This document shows, one piece after another, positions 43,377 through 55,467 of a stretch of DNA of 64,000 nucleotides. A program made the position numbers and the translations under genes. How positions within the stretch are numbered: the stretch's first letter is position 1; every line of letters starts with the position of its first letter. This stretch comes from Mesocentrotus franciscanus (lineage: Eukaryota; Echinodermata; Echinoidea; Camarodonta; Strongylocentrotidae), in the NCBI GenBank assembly GCA_037976565.1, contig CP137682.1:22930800-22994799 (forward strand), given 5' to 3'. The notes under the pieces were generated by a model. That model had not been told where the DNA came from. It did no database searches and was given only the letters and a program-made list of their open reading frames with translations.

Positions 43377-43531
43377 TTTAATTTTTTGTATGAATTTACT
43401 GGAAGAATGCTGGGGAAGCTGTCGAGCTTCCATGTCTATCTTCTTGACTTGTATTCTAGCTTAATACTTCTCATAATAAACAAGTCATATGATACAAGTC
43501 ATGATATACTATTATTACTAATACCCCAGCC

Positions 43532-44596
43532 CAGGGGCCCATTTCTCGAAACCGCCATAAGTCTAACTTTTTGACTAAATCAGCGTTAGTAAGCTACTTG
43601 TCCGCTACGTGTTTCATGAAGCCCTCTTTGCCAAGATCAAAGACAACATCCTGACTAAATAGTTATGATGCTTCCGACCCCGTCATATCTCTGTCATAAC
43701 TTTTTAGTCGATGGGCAGCGCCATCACATGTCATTTATTGGGTAGACTATGGCTGGCAAATAAGGACAAAAATTCCTCCAACTATGATCTTTCTACACAT
43801 TCACTTAAACAGGGAGTTATCGTTTTTTATATTTGAAAATCTTATGAAAATATGCCATGTTTATAACTAAGGCTTTTCCCACTTAACTAAGCTGATTATA
43901 CACGTTTATTTCCACATTGTAAAATCCTCGAAGGGATGGGTAATCTGCCACGGCAGGCAAGCCATAGTCAGAAGTGTATTCTCTAGTTTTCAGACCCATA
44001 TTAATTTAGAGATAAATTCTATCTTCAAATGTGTAAACTGAATAGTTTAAAACATGTGTTTTAACGTTTGGAATGCTAAAGTTTTGTCATTTCAATATTG
44101 TGCCGACGCCTAAAACATCGGACAAAACTTTCATAACATCGTATTTTTACTAAGAATGATATAGGGTGTATTTTTATAAACTATCAAATGAAAATATCCG
44201 GGGGGTACCCATCTAAAAAACAAAACTGATTCATCGGTCATGAAATGAAATACTCACAATTATATTTTACAAGTAATTCTAAGGTATAATCTACTCAAAT
44301 TTTGAAGTATATTGCATCTTTTAGCTTTATCCCCTGGTACCATTTTCAATCTTGTTTAGTCCTAATTCATTTAAATAATTGCAGTTTTCCTTAAATTACT
44401 TTTTTATAAATCCGATGGTACTGTGACTAAGGCTATATCTTGGCTGCTCTTCTCGCCGATAGTATCTATTTCATGAGATGTCTACGTGTAGCTAGTAAGC
44501 TCTTCGTGAAACGGTTTAGGAAGATCAGAGACATCTCTGTAGTTGGCGGATAAAGTTATGACTGTCTTGTCATTGGTTTCGAGAAATGGGCCCCAG
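43532..44596. mobile_element. Non-autonomous DNA transposon, CAGGGGCCC ends, copy 2
   Basis: Left end CAGGGGCCCATTTCTCGAAA (43532); the right end GGTTTCGAGAAATGGGCCCC (to 44594) is inverted. Homologous to 25791-26709 along most of its length but about 150 bp longer; it contains 'gctattcgtgaaacggttta'-type and 'atgggcagcgccatcacatg' segments missing from copy 1. Confidence 0.8.
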
Positions 44597-44799
44597 GGGT
44601 TCTCAAACTTTTTGTTGACGGTCCAAGTGTGATTTTCATGAAGCTATTGAAAGCTATTAAATAAAGCAAAGGGTCCGAGACATGGGTTGCCTTTTGTGCA
44701 AAAAAAATTCTGGTCATAAAACCAGTCATTCGTTTACGTCAAATGAAGTAAAACAACTACAACGTTAATATTAATTGCTGGAAGCGAACTGAATCAGTG

Positions 44800-45150
44800 T
44801 AACCCTTGGGTCTCTCCTCCGGTATAACTGATCGGGGGTGTGCAGGACGTGAACCACTACAGTCTACACTGGGGTATTTCCCCCTGCTCTTATACGAATA
44901 GTGCAGTGGGTTCTTAACGTGCAAAGGTGGTGACTCGATCTCCTCTACATGGGGCCTCCATTTACAGTCCTATCCAAGGAACGGAGTACAGTGTTTTCCA
45001 CTTAATATAGCCTGCGTCTATGAAACAAGGGGAGGGGCATGTTAACACACAACACAGGCTTCAGTCATCCGCCCGGGTTGGATTTGAACCCACGATCTTT
45101 GGTTTGACAGGCAGATGCTTTACCGACTGAGCCAACTTGCCTAGACCAGG
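44800..45150 (-). repeat. tRNA-derived SINE, family 3
   Basis: Minus strand: A-box 'ttggctcagtcgg', 'catctgcctgtcaaacc' and B-box 'gggttcaaatcc' (~45145-45075), then a body with 'gcacgttaagaacccactgc', 'cgtataagagcaggggg' and 'gtgtagactgtagtggttca'. The head resembles a tRNA of the GTC-anticodon type, but its anticodon and acceptor arms no longer pair. Confidence 0.7.
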
Positions 45151-45300
45151 GCCCGTTGCACAAAACTTACCATTCATGGTAACTTTGCCATCAATGGTAA
45201 CTACCATGAAAACCTTGATTTTGATTGGCTGTTGAGCCCTGTTACCATGGTAGTTGCCATTGATGGCAAAGTTACCATCAATGGTAAGTGGTTGTTCCAC
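45149..45300. mobile_element. Small hairpin MITE
   Basis: 'gggcccgttgcacaaaactt' and 'taccat.catggtaactttgc' are inverted at 'gcaaagttaccatcaatggt' and 'aagtggttgttccac'. About 150 bp, inserted between two SINEs. Confidence 0.75.
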
Positions 45301-45302
45301 TG

Positions 45303-45485
45303 AGACTAAGTCCGTGTGTGTGTAATTGGGTTTTTAGAGACGTGTATCAATCATATATAATTATTTACGTCTGAAGACTAACCTTTAACGTCGCCATCTG
45401 AAAGACGAGACTCAGTTTCGAACTGGGGTCCGCCTGAGCCAGTTTGTAGGCGGAGACAGAGAGCTGGCTCCGCTGACCGCCTTTA
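45303..45485 (-). repeat. SINE family 2, minus-strand copy
   Basis: Inverse of the 17.24-17.43 kb copy: 'gggtttttagagacgtgtatcaatcatat', 'taacctttaacgtcgccatc' and 'ctcagtttcgaactggggtcc' appear in reversed order. Confidence 0.7.
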
Positions 45486-45550
45486 TACAGAGACTGAAGA
45501 ACATCATACGAGTTAGTGAGGGGAGATAATGCAATGCAGTTTGTGTGTGA

Positions 45551-46017
45551 TTGACTCCGGGGTACTCACGTATATTGGGTATACGGGATGTGCCGCTCGG
45601 AAGGGTGACTTTTTCAGGAAAGATCCTTAGACATGGGTACCCTTTTCATTAAAAAAATCCTTAGACATGGGTCCCATTTTTAAAAAAACCCTTAGACATG
45701 GGTCCCTTTTTTCATTTATTCCTTCCCCCTCTTTTCTCGCTCATTTTCTCCAGGATTTTGGGATTTGCTCCTAAATACTCGAGCCTACATTATAAATGCC
45801 TAAATCGAGAAACTGCAAAATGATTGGCCATTGTATTATTACAGCTAAAAAAATGTAATATTTAAAGTTTGAAATCCTTAGACATGGGTCCATTTTTCAC
45901 AAAAAATCCTTAGACATGGGTACCTTTTTACAGCAAAGGACCCTTGGATGTGGGTATGGGTTCGGAGGTCTCAGCCGCACACCCCGTCCGACTATAATCT
46001 GAGTACCCCGGTTGACT
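45551..46017. mobile_element. MITE with 6-bp target duplication and internal tandem units
   Basis: TTGACT at 45551-45556 and 46012-46017 flanks inverted ends CCGGGGTACTCA (45557) and TGAGTACCCCGG (to 46011). Inside, 'ccttagacatgggt(a/c)cc' recurs five times (~45627, 45659, 45690, 45875, 45907), with a sixth diverged unit 'cccttggatgtgggta'. Confidence 0.85.
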
Positions 46018-46485
46018 ATCTCTTTGCACGCAGTAGCTTCATGGAAAGTTGGAAACAGACAGATTATTTGAAAGAAAGTCCCTATATTTTGATCTTTTAC
46101 AATAGTTTTGATCATATTTTTATAGTACATAAAAATTAGATCTATTTTCTTTCAATCATATTTTTCTATATCAAATTGTTGAGTCTATGTAAAGAAAAAT
46201 TGAGGGCAAACTTTTTACCGTTCCAGCAAAAATCAGCTAATTATTACCGCCCCTTTGTGTATGGTAAGGGTTACCGTCTGTGTTGTACTTTCAGCTAATC
46301 TGTCCATTTCCCTGAAACTTCTGCGCGTGATGAGATGTGCAATCATGCACACACAAACTGCATTGCATTACATCCCCTCACTCACCCGTACAAAGCACTT
46401 TGTGCATGATATCAGGAAAATTGATGTGATAACAAGAATTGATGACGATTTTCATATTTCACTTCATTTGAACTTGTCATAGAAT

Positions 46486-49400
46486 ATGGAGCCAGAGAAC
46501 AAGGAATCTCGGTGTAGAGAAAACACAGGTGAATTTTCAGAGCCTGATATAGATACCCAAGAGATCAATCTAGATATGGAAAGGCCACTTGGTGATTGTA
46601 TCTTTGAAGACCTCCCTTTTGAGCTGATCCAGCGCAACTTGATCTTCGTACCCGATCGCGACCTCAAAGAATGCAGCTGTGTCTGCAAGACGTGGCGAGA
46701 AGCCGTGACCAAGCAGTCCTTTTGGAAGCAGAAATGTGAGAGGGGAGGCCAATATGTTGAAAAATACATGGCGCCGTACTTCCCGACAGATTGGAAAGAA
46801 TTCTACTTCAAGTCGCCCTTTACAAGAAACCTCATTAAGAACAGCAGTGGTCAGGGTAAGATACTGACAACAGTTTTATTTTACAAGATTTACTCCTTAT
46901 TTCATTGATAGTTTAACATTTTGCTTTTCATACTCTATGATTGACATCTCTTTTGCATCTCACTTACATTTTAGCTCATGACCTCCATTCCCCTCTCCAC
47001 CTTCAAATATCACTCTCATTGCCATTGCCACGCCTTGTTACTTCCATTCCATTTCCACCTCTAATGCTATCATTTCCATTCCATTTCCACTTCACATGGT
47101 TCTATTGTTTAGTTCTCATTTATATTCAGAACATCTCATGATCACCGTTCCATACTGTCTATCAGTTCTCCTTTTCTCTGGGTTCTTCCTTCTCTTTGGG
47201 TTCTCCCATTTATGTTGTACTATTCCATTTTTATGTTTCTGATAGGTTCTTAGTTTATGATGTCACTTATGTTCTGATCTGTTAAACATGAGTTTCTTCT
47301 AGTAAAGTCAGTGCAACACAGGATCTGGTCTCATGGACGCCTCGATCCTTGTTTTGTCTCTTTTTAAGTTGTGTGTTTAAGTGATTCCATGCAGTGTGTC
47401 CCGTGTGACATATGACATTTGACATTTCTCCATGTATTTCCTCCTTGAATGAAAAATCTCAAAATATGACTATGACTGCTGGTAGTGATACCAGAAAGCA
47501 CCAATAATCAGTGGTCATATTAAGAGTTCCTTAACTTTTGGATGAAACATGTGGATAAAAAGGCATGTCGTAAAGGATACACTGGCAGAATTGCCCTTTC
47601 GTGTTTCAGACGTGTATTTTTGTGTCACTTCTCGTAAACTTGGACCCCTTTTTTAATGCAGATAGCAAGGGAGAGTATGACCTGTGTGAATGGAAAATCC
47701 TTAGCAATGGAGGAGATCGATGGAAGGTGGAGACAGATTGTCCAGGTTCAGCCCGCCTGCCCAATGAAGTTCTCCTGCTTACTGGAGGCCAGGGCAAGAG
47801 CTTTGCTACGTCCTACGGATGGTGCGAGAGAGAACAGATCATTGACCTCTTAGAAGAAGGGTTCAGCGAAGAAATGTTGGATTGTCTGCAGCCCACTATC
47901 TTTGTTTCAGAGTGGTAGGTATGGCCAAGGGCCCATAAGCTACATGTACGCGACCCGCACATGTGCAATGCAATGCACAAATTCTGCCAAACTTCTATGG
48001 TGACTCAGCAACAAGAATGTCTCTTTGAACATCGTGATTTTTTCCACAAGTCAACTTCAGAATATGCAGAATCAGGATAAACAAGAGAAATTTATCCTAA
48101 AGCACTGAATTCTAGGACTTTAAGCCTTTGGGAAACAAAAGTGTGCAGCTTATGGCCTATCTCATCATACTCTTGCAAGAGTGTTGATGCTATGTGGAAG
48201 TTTTACTTAGGGGACAGGTTCTGTTACTAACGGCTCGTTCAGATACGATGCGGCAAAACCAGCGAGGTCTCTTTTTGATGACATAATGTGTAACACGCTT
48301 CACATTTCTCTTTCTAATAACAAAGAGCTCACCGAGTACGCGCAGAAACTAAACAAAAAATGTGGCTTTTTTGTGGCAGTTTAACTACATCATATCTGCA
48401 TGAGGCTTAAAGCAGCAAAAGCCCTCTGTATTTTATGCATACATATGTATATGTCAAGTGGCTTAATTTCATGTGTATGTGTCAGATACATAGAAGAGTG
48501 AGAGTTAAAGGGAATGCAACCTCAAAGAGTTCTAAGGTTGAGTTGAGAAAGGTGACAAATTGTTTGTGAGCTTCTTTTTCTTCTTCCTCTTCTTCTTAAA
48601 GTCGGACTTGGGTCCCGTGCAATCCATACATTGAGCAAGTGGATACGGATGCATTGAGTAGTCTACTCAGTACTCACTAGTCACTCTTAGTTTACTTGAG
48701 GGTGTATTTTAACTTGCAAAATCTCTTTTTATTTTTTTGAAGGTCACATTTTGATTATAGCATTACGGCATAGAACTACTACCGTACAAAATAAATAATT
48801 TTTGGTGATTGGTATACAAATAATACACAGGTGCGTTATGGTCGATGCAGCGCATGAGGGTATTCACTACGGTGCAATAAAATTCAAGAGGCATAGCCAA
48901 GTGTATTTTGTGCCATTGTGAATACCCGAATAGTGCTGCATCGTCATAACGTCACAAACAAAAACCTGTGTATTATTTGTTTTATAAAATGGGTCGACAA
49001 TCTTACTTAGCAAGGCGAAAACACTGTAAACCTGCAACCTTCATAAGAAAAAACGTGTGCACACAGACGATCACGGCAGCAGTGGCCTCGTAAACAGACT
49101 GTGCATGGTGCGACTTCTCGTTAACATGCATTGAATTACAGGCAGCGTGCATCATGCCTTTTTATTGCACCTTTTGCACGGCTGTTATCACCAAAATGCA
49201 CTCCCCCGCGTATATGGTAAAAAATAATGCACGGTCACGTGACCATTCTGACGCTTCTCATTGGCTACATTCTTGAACCCATTTTATAATACACTTAACC
49301 TTTCTGCTCACCTTTGTTTCCTGTGCAGGTATGCTGCCAGGTTTGATTGTGGAAATACCTATGAATTTGGCGTACAGCTCTTAAACGGCAGACCTACATC

Positions 49401-50702
49401 CGAGGACACTAAAGATGTGATTATTGATAGCTTCACGTTTGGCCCCATCCAGACACCGGAATGGCCAGAAAAGAGCTGGAAACAGGTAGGATGTGTTTCA
49501 CCAAAATAAACTATCCGAGACCATCTCCAGGTTTAATTAGAAAACTGACCCCCAAATAGGGAGTCAGTAGGTCCAAACAGCAGGTCCAAAACACTTGTGC
49601 AAGACTGATTTGTGTTTGTTTCAAATTCTCATGGATCACCCTTCTTTTGAGAGATCTGCACTGGCTACCATTACGCCAAAGAATATCATTCAAGATTCTG
49701 TCAATTGTCTGTAAATCCCTAATTGGTCAAGCTCCTAGTTATATCGTAGAACTGTCTCACAAACATACTCACAGCCTGTGCAGTTCCCAAGACACTGTAT
49801 AATTGCAAACCCCATCGCATAAAACAAAAATAACACTGGGAGATTGAGCATGTACATGGCCAGGCTCAAAACTGTGGAATAACTTACCTCTAGAGACTAG
49901 GAAATCACTGTCGTTAAGTACTTTTGAATCAAAACTTAAAGTACATCTTTACATTTTACTTTATTTTGTAGATATGAAGCCTATCAGGAGCTCATGCAGT
50001 GCAGTAGAATATATATTTGCATAGTGTTGGCGCTTTATAAGTGTAAATTATTATTATTATTAGTAGTAGTATTATTATTAAAACTTGTCCACAACCCCCT
50101 GTTACACTGGTGCCAGGTAAATCTATCAGGGGTAAAAATGTCAGACATGAAAACATCAGAGGTTAAAATATCAGAGGTAAGAATGCCAGAAATAAAATTG
50201 TCAGAAATAAAAACATGAGAGGTTAAAATGTTAGAGGTAAAAATGTTAGACGTAAAAATGTCAGAGGTTAATATGTCAGGGGTAAATATGTCAGGGGAAT
50301 TTTTTGTTTTCCTTTGACATCTGTACACCAAACCATTACAGCACCTTGCCAAAAGCTAGCCAAGGCAGGTTTTGGGTGCAGCCTCCTTGCAGACATTTCC
50401 GGTGACCAACATGACATCATTTCTGATTTTGACTCATGTGAGCACCAGGCATTACCTTTAGAAACAAATAACCTCTCAATCAATCAATCAAACACTTGAA
50501 TTATCTTTCCAAGGCAACACATCACTTCAGAGAGTACGGTCCAGGATTACGTTTCATTCGCTACTGGGACAGAAGCAAGGATAATAAATTCTGGGCGGGG
50601 CACTACGGAGGCAAAATAGCAGGTTCAGAGGTGCGGTTTGTCTTCAAGCAAGAGCAAATAACAGCCGAAGAGGGAGGGGCACAGGGAGCCTCATCAACGT
50701 GA
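46486..50702 (+). CDS. F-box protein with FBA domain (FBXO2/6/44-like)
   Basis: Exons 46486-46855 (ATG 46486), 47662-47914, 49329-49485, 50514-50702 (TGA). Splice signals and phases agree at all junctions; 969 nt, 322 aa. The N-terminal ~38 residues are acidic; the F-box is at about 41-90 (FEDLPFELIQRNLIFVPDRD, CVCKTWREAV, FWKQKC). The FBA domain follows to the end: NLIKNSSGQG, CEWKILSNGGDRWKVE, FATSYGWCEREQIIDLL, LQPTIFVSEWY, FREYGPGLRFIRYWD, FWAGHYGGKI. F-box proteins of this group join SKP1-CUL1 ubiquitin ligases and several bind N-glycans of misfolded glycoproteins (established for vertebrate members). The Tyr-Trp pair of that sugar pocket appears here as Phe-Trp (KFWAG). It is closer to FBXO2/6/17/27/44 as a group than to any one member, so no symbol is given. 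A LINE fragment and several repeats lie in its introns. Confidence 0.9.
46856..47661. other. F-box gene intron 1
   Basis: Pyrimidine-rich, with repeated 'tccatttccac' words at 46985-47100. No other feature. Confidence 0.6.
48817..49295. mobile_element. Fold-back element in F-box gene intron 2
   Basis: 'acaaataatacacaggtg' .. 'cgttatggtcgatgcagcgc' .. 'gggtattcac' (48817-48875) is inverted at 48915-48985. A second pair of related ends ('tgttttataaaatgggtcg' ~48980 and 'gaacccattttataatacac' ~49273) suggests a larger element reaching close to the acceptor of exon 3 (49329). Confidence 0.55.
49535..50066 (+). mobile_element. LINE-E: 3' end of a CR1/L2-like retrotransposon
   Basis: Plus-strand frame reads LLRDLHWLPLRQRISFKILS, then a diverged QAPSYIVELSHKH, and further on KLWNNLPLETRKSLSLSTFE with SKLKVHLY, the usual C-terminal landmarks of CR1/L2 RT polyproteins (family knowledge). 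It ends in 'ggcgctttataagtgtaaat' + (tta)n. Severely 5'-truncated; in F-box gene intron 3. Confidence 0.8.
50110..50300 (+). repeat. 15-bp minisatellite (aaaaatgtcagaggt), third locus
   Basis: About 11 units from 50128 on, headed by 'tggtgccaggtaaa', which also ends the right arm of the 39.5-41.9 kb element (as tttacctggcacca). Lies in F-box gene intron 3, directly after LINE-E. Confidence 0.85.
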
Positions 50703-50766
50703 CACTCCTTGATTGGAAGTTACAGGTGTGAGATATATATCTGTTTATATATATATGTCGGATTAT

Positions 50767-50768
<2 letters not shown>

Positions 50769-50836
<68 letters not shown>
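50769..50836. repeat. (AT)n microsatellite
   Basis: About 66 bp of perfect at repeat, just downstream of the F-box gene stop codon and likely in its 3' UTR or immediately beyond. Confidence 0.95.
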
Positions 50837-50839
<3 letters not shown>

Positions 50840-52430
50840 CAAATTTAAAAAAAAAAAAATTATGTCCAGATTTTGTATCATTCTTAATTGTTTTTTTTTC
50901 TATGCTCGTAATGATTCGGTGAATTGAAAGTCTTTGTAAATACATGTACATTTTCTGTTATTGTAGAAATAGGTGAAAAGAGATAATAGGATATTAGCCT
51001 ATCTGGCTCTTAACGGAAGAAAGTCCCTGTTCACCCCGTGTTATGGTGCACCTTCTTGGCGATGTAGTAATTGGTATTGAGCATAAGGAGATGTACCAAA
51101 AATGTTCAATTTAATGATTACAACTATTACTATTACTGTTGTACAGACAAACCAAAGCTATCCGTCTTGCACTCATCAGAGTAAATCGCAATAATAAACA
51201 GAAAGCCGAAATCTGAAGCTAAATTAACAAAGAGCTAAAAAAATAATGGGCTGTGCCGCTGTGATTGGCTGCCTGGTAGTAGACAAAAAGCCAGCCGTTT
51301 AATGACAATGGGCTGTAGCAATGCTAGCAAGAATAACACGAGTCCTCACAAACTCTTTCTGTGGGCACATAATAAGGCCAGCGAGCTGAATACATTTGTA
51401 TATGCGGCTTCCATCATACGTAAATGAGTGAAATTTTCTCGCTCGGCTGTGAGCTGTGAACCAAGATGAACTGGTTTGTTTAGTGCAAGGCGAAAAGCTT
51501 TAGTATGTCTGTATTTTTTCTTAGCTTTTCTTTTATTTTGTATTACCAATCATCTCTTTATTACTGTTGTTATATTGAGGCTTAACTCTATCTAGCCTGG
51601 GCTATTTTGAAACTGCATAGCCTGGGGGTGGGGGGGGGGGTATGCCCCTATGATCTCGGCCATGAAACGGCCGCGAAAATTTGCATGCATGTCAAGTGAA
51701 GTGTATAGAATACTGTGGTAATTTCAATTTTTAGAAAAAATTAACTCATTTGCATATTTATGGTAATTTTTGCAATTAAGGTCATAAAATTCACATTGTT
51801 ACCCATAAAACATTACTTTTCACTGCATATACTCTTAAGACCATTTTGAATAATAATACAACAGCAAAATTTGGAAGAGCCAGGTTGTTCCTTATGTTAT
51901 TTATTGTTTTGATAATTTCTTATGTACCGGTATTTCTTTTTTTTTAAACTTATGTATTTTATTGTTTTTGTTGTTTTATTTCATTTCTAACTATAATTCA
52001 ACTATTTTGACCCCCAAAACAAACACCTAAACTATAAACAAGACCAAATAACCAATGGTTTATCTCTTTTTTGGAAAAATGATTTTTCCATATGTTTTGT
52101 ACACAAAAGACGAAAATGAGCGATTTTCGGGCTGACATGCCAAGACAAATGGTCATGTGACTTTGTAACGGTAGGTCCGATTTTCCGAAAAATTTGTTTC
52201 AAAAGATGCGCAAGACCCCAAAGAATAAAGTCATAAAATTTCAGCGCAACATTTTTTTGCGTTAAAAAATTATCGCAAAAAATGTAGGGCTAGATAGGGT
52301 TAAAGAGAAGGTTGAGTTCTGGAGAGAGGTGAAAAATAATTTGTGAGCGTTATCATTGTTATTATGCAAGTGTGGAAGAACATCAGAGAAAAATTGTTCC
52401 CTGAAAAGCATGGCTCTTCAAATGCCTCCA
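50837..52430. other. Intergenic sequence
   Basis: No gene supported. AT-rich, with a g-run near 51626-51640 and some conserved-looking words but no repeat pairing found. Confidence 0.45.
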
Positions 52431-52494
52431 TATTCTAAATATGACAAGTAACAGCTTAAAAATGATGCCCGATTTTTATGCCACATGTTTGTGT

Positions 52495-52690
52495 GGTCCC
52501 ATATACATCTTTCTGTGTACAGTGCTTGTTATACTTTACCAAGACTGGGCCATATTTCTTATCATTTTGATGATTCCAGAACCTTGCAGTACACACCAAT
52601 ACCTATATGCTAGATGTTCAACCTTTTCTGATCGATTCCACTCCGTTTCTTTCACAATGCAATCGCATGACCAGAACTTAACTTTATAGG
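52495..52690 (-). repeat. Dispersed repeat, inverted copy of 30.19-30.39 kb
   Basis: The reverse complement matches 30190-30385 with only scattered differences over about 190 bp. Confidence 0.75.
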
Positions 52691-52979
52691 CTCATCAGAC
52701 CTCACTGATAATGATAAACTATATGCATACATAATGTAACAATTATACATGTATTTATCTGAATGTTTATCGTATTGCTGGATTAAATGCCGTCTCTCTC
52801 TCTCTCTCTCCCTCTCCTCCCCTCTCCTCTTCTTCCTTGTCCCATCCACTCTTTTTTTTTTCCTTCTCTTCTCTTCCTCACATACTGGTTATGTTTTCCT
52901 ATTGCAAAATACACCCATGCATTTTACCGTTATGCTTTTTGAACAATTATGGCATGCATATTATGTCAGTTTTAAGTGT

Positions 52980-53460
52980 TTAAAGGGGAAATCCACCCTG
53001 ATTTTAAGTTGGTATTAATAGAAGCAGAAAAATGAGACAAACAGGTGTTGGCAACTCTGTGACGTATCTTGCGAGCTCCATTCCCACTTGCTCTGTACTG
53101 AAAAAACCCAGAAATTGTTATTTTCCCTCAAGAAAACTTTCAATCATACATGCACCCTAAATATAATTATTGCCAATATGTTTCTATATAACACTTGTGT
53201 AGAAAAAAATCTATTCCGACATCGATAACACAGAAAAAAGAAAGTTTATGATTTTTTGGGGTGAGGGGAGCTTAAAGATAAAGATAAATTGTACCGGTAT
53301 GTCACAGAGTTGCCGATTTGTGTTTGATTGATCGCAACTTCAAAAATTAATAATTTTCTTATTTTTGATTGTACTTTCCTCAAACTTTTACATACCTGTT
53401 CCTCTTATTTCTCTGCTTCTATTAAAACCAACTTAATATCAGGGTGGACTTCCCCTTTAA
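52980..53460. mobile_element. TTAA-flanked MITE (473 bp)
   Basis: TTAA at 52980-52983 and 53457-53460. The ends AGGGGAAATCCACCCTGATT and the inverted ..TCAGGGTGGACTTCCCCT continue in homology for about 65 bp (ttggtattaatagaagcaga). An inner inverted pair 'ggcaactctgtgacgtatc' / 'gtcacagagttgcc' is also present. PiggyBac-type target site; no transposase. Confidence 0.85.
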
Positions 53461-53827
53461 TAGTACCTGTAATATTGTTTCTTGTTCACATAATCTTGTT
53501 TCCTTGTACTTGATGTTTTCAATCTTTTCATTTGCCACACTAGTATGCGTGGTGATGTCGACGAGTGGCATATTCATCATGCATATGCATATTTCCGTGC
53601 GCGCCACTTTCAATGAGCTCAAATCACGTACCGGTACGGCTCGCTAGGCACGTTCTAGATTGAGGTGATCGTCAGAACCGAGGTGGACACAGTAGTGGAC
53701 AGGGTAGACAACGTGGCCCATGTGCAGATCATCAGAATTATGTCATCATGTCGCAGTTCACTATGTCGACTTGATAATCGAAAAGCAAATTTAATGCACA
53801 CATCTTTGTGTCCACATAATGTCCTCT

Positions 53828-53963
53828 GGGCCCCTGTAACTCAAAGCTTGGCAATCGATAGTACGATTGATTTTGCAATTGATTTCATTGACCACTATAT
53901 ATAAGCAATCTATTGTAAAATCAATTGTACAATCAGTTGCTAGGCTTTGTGTTTCGGCCCCTA
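53828..53963. mobile_element. Small hairpin MITE
   Basis: 'gggcccctgtaactcaaagc' and 'ttggcaatcgatagtacgat' + tgattttgcaattga are inverted at 'tcaattgtacaatcagttgc' and 'taggctttgtgtttcggccc'. Confidence 0.75.
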
Positions 53964-54085
53964 GACTGATTGTCATTTCAAAGCAGTAATATTGGAGGCT
54001 CGTATATTAACATAAACCTTTGAGTTCTGACCTAAAATGATGATTATCAGTGCCTTAAATACAATTTGGGAATGATTTATCATAG

Positions 54086-54630
54086 TTAAAGACAATCCAA
54101 CCCTTGTCATGAGTTCATTGGTATGAAAGCAGAAAACTCAGAGGAAATGATCGAGTTTGAAATAAATCGGACCAATAATAAAGGAGTTATGAATATTTGA
54201 AATAAGAGATCTAAATCTATGCGAATCTCAAATTGGCAATTTGGTCAGTGGATTGTGATGTAGTTGTGGACCATTCCCTAGTTTGTTGTGTAAAAAAATA
54301 TTAATTTCTGTTTTTCTTTATTTATTATGGATAGTATATAATTATAGGTCTTCTAAAAGAAAAGAAACTCCAGAGTCATACATTTTGAAAAGTTTACATT
54401 TTAATCATTTTGTGTGGTGAAAGAAATGTGAATGTTGTCTGGCACTATGTCACTGTGACATTAAAGATTCAGCCAACTTGAAGTGCCCATAGGTGTAGTG
54501 ATTACAACTTTCAAAACTTCATGATTTTCTAATTTTGTATCTGATTTTATTCAAACTTTCACCAGTCTGCTTCTTTGATTTTACTGTTTTCTTTTAGGGC
54601 AGTTGTCTGTTAAGGTTGGATTGTCCTTTA
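54086..54630. mobile_element. MITE, TTAA-type, related to 11.6-12.2 kb
   Basis: Left TTAA|AGACAATCCAACCCTTG; right GTTAAGGTTGGATTGTCCT followed by tTTATc (decayed TTAA). Shares internal words with 11620-12176. Confidence 0.65.
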
Positions 54631-54856
54631 TCGTTATAGGAGATCTGACGAACCCTTTGTTGGCCAATTTAAATCAGGGATTTAAATCAGAATAAACGTT
54701 GTTTTTTTTTTAAATATTCAATGATTCAAGCACTTCCATGTGTTTGAATTTGTTATGTAACATGTATTTTGTTGGTGTTGGTGACCTGAAAGAAAAGGTA
54801 AATGAGTGGTCTCATATCTGCTCTGAAGCAATTATTGGATTTATATCTATATCATA

Positions 54857-55016
54857 TACAGTCAAACCGGTATAGCGGCCACCTCTCTATAAAAGAATAC
54901 CTGTTTATAGTGGCCAGGTATATTGCCTCCCTTGAGAAAGAAGTATGTTATAGAACCTGTCTACAGTGGCCACTTTCTGTTTCCCTTGGATGGCCTCAAT
55001 GGACAGGTTTGACTGT
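54857..55016. mobile_element. Pogo/Tigger-like MITE, copy 3
   Basis: TA|CAGTCAAACCGG (54857-54868) to ACAGGTTTGACTG (ending 55015). Internal 'tagcggccacctctctataa' and 'ctacagtggccactttctg'. Left TA is preserved; the right flank is tt. Confidence 0.8.
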
Positions 55017-55467
55017 TCATGCATATCCTGCTCATCACCATGTATTAGTATATTTAGCTCAGATGTTGCACTCATTTTTGTTTCCAAGCAATTTTTGTAG
55101 CAACACATCGATTCTCTTGTACAATGATATTAGTACATTCAACCGTATATTTTTGTTAAACTTTATTGTATGACTATATGGCTTTAAAAATTACTGTATA
55201 TAGATGATATTGATTTGATATTTTTGTATGATATGATTATGGTACATAACACTCACGTGTAAATTATCTTACTAATAAATTAGTAAATTATCTTACTAAT
55301 TTACTGCCATGTAGCCGTGGCTTGTGTTTACACTTATTTCCCACTCAAGGACATGTATTTAACCATTTATCTCCTAGTCTTGGGAGGGGGGGGGGGGAAG
55401 AATGAAGAATTGTAAATTATTCTACCTACCATTGTAGATCCATTCTGATGAACAGTTATATTCATAT
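55017..55467. other. Intergenic sequence
   Basis: AT-rich; no feature supported beyond a g-run at 55384-55398. Confidence 0.5.
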
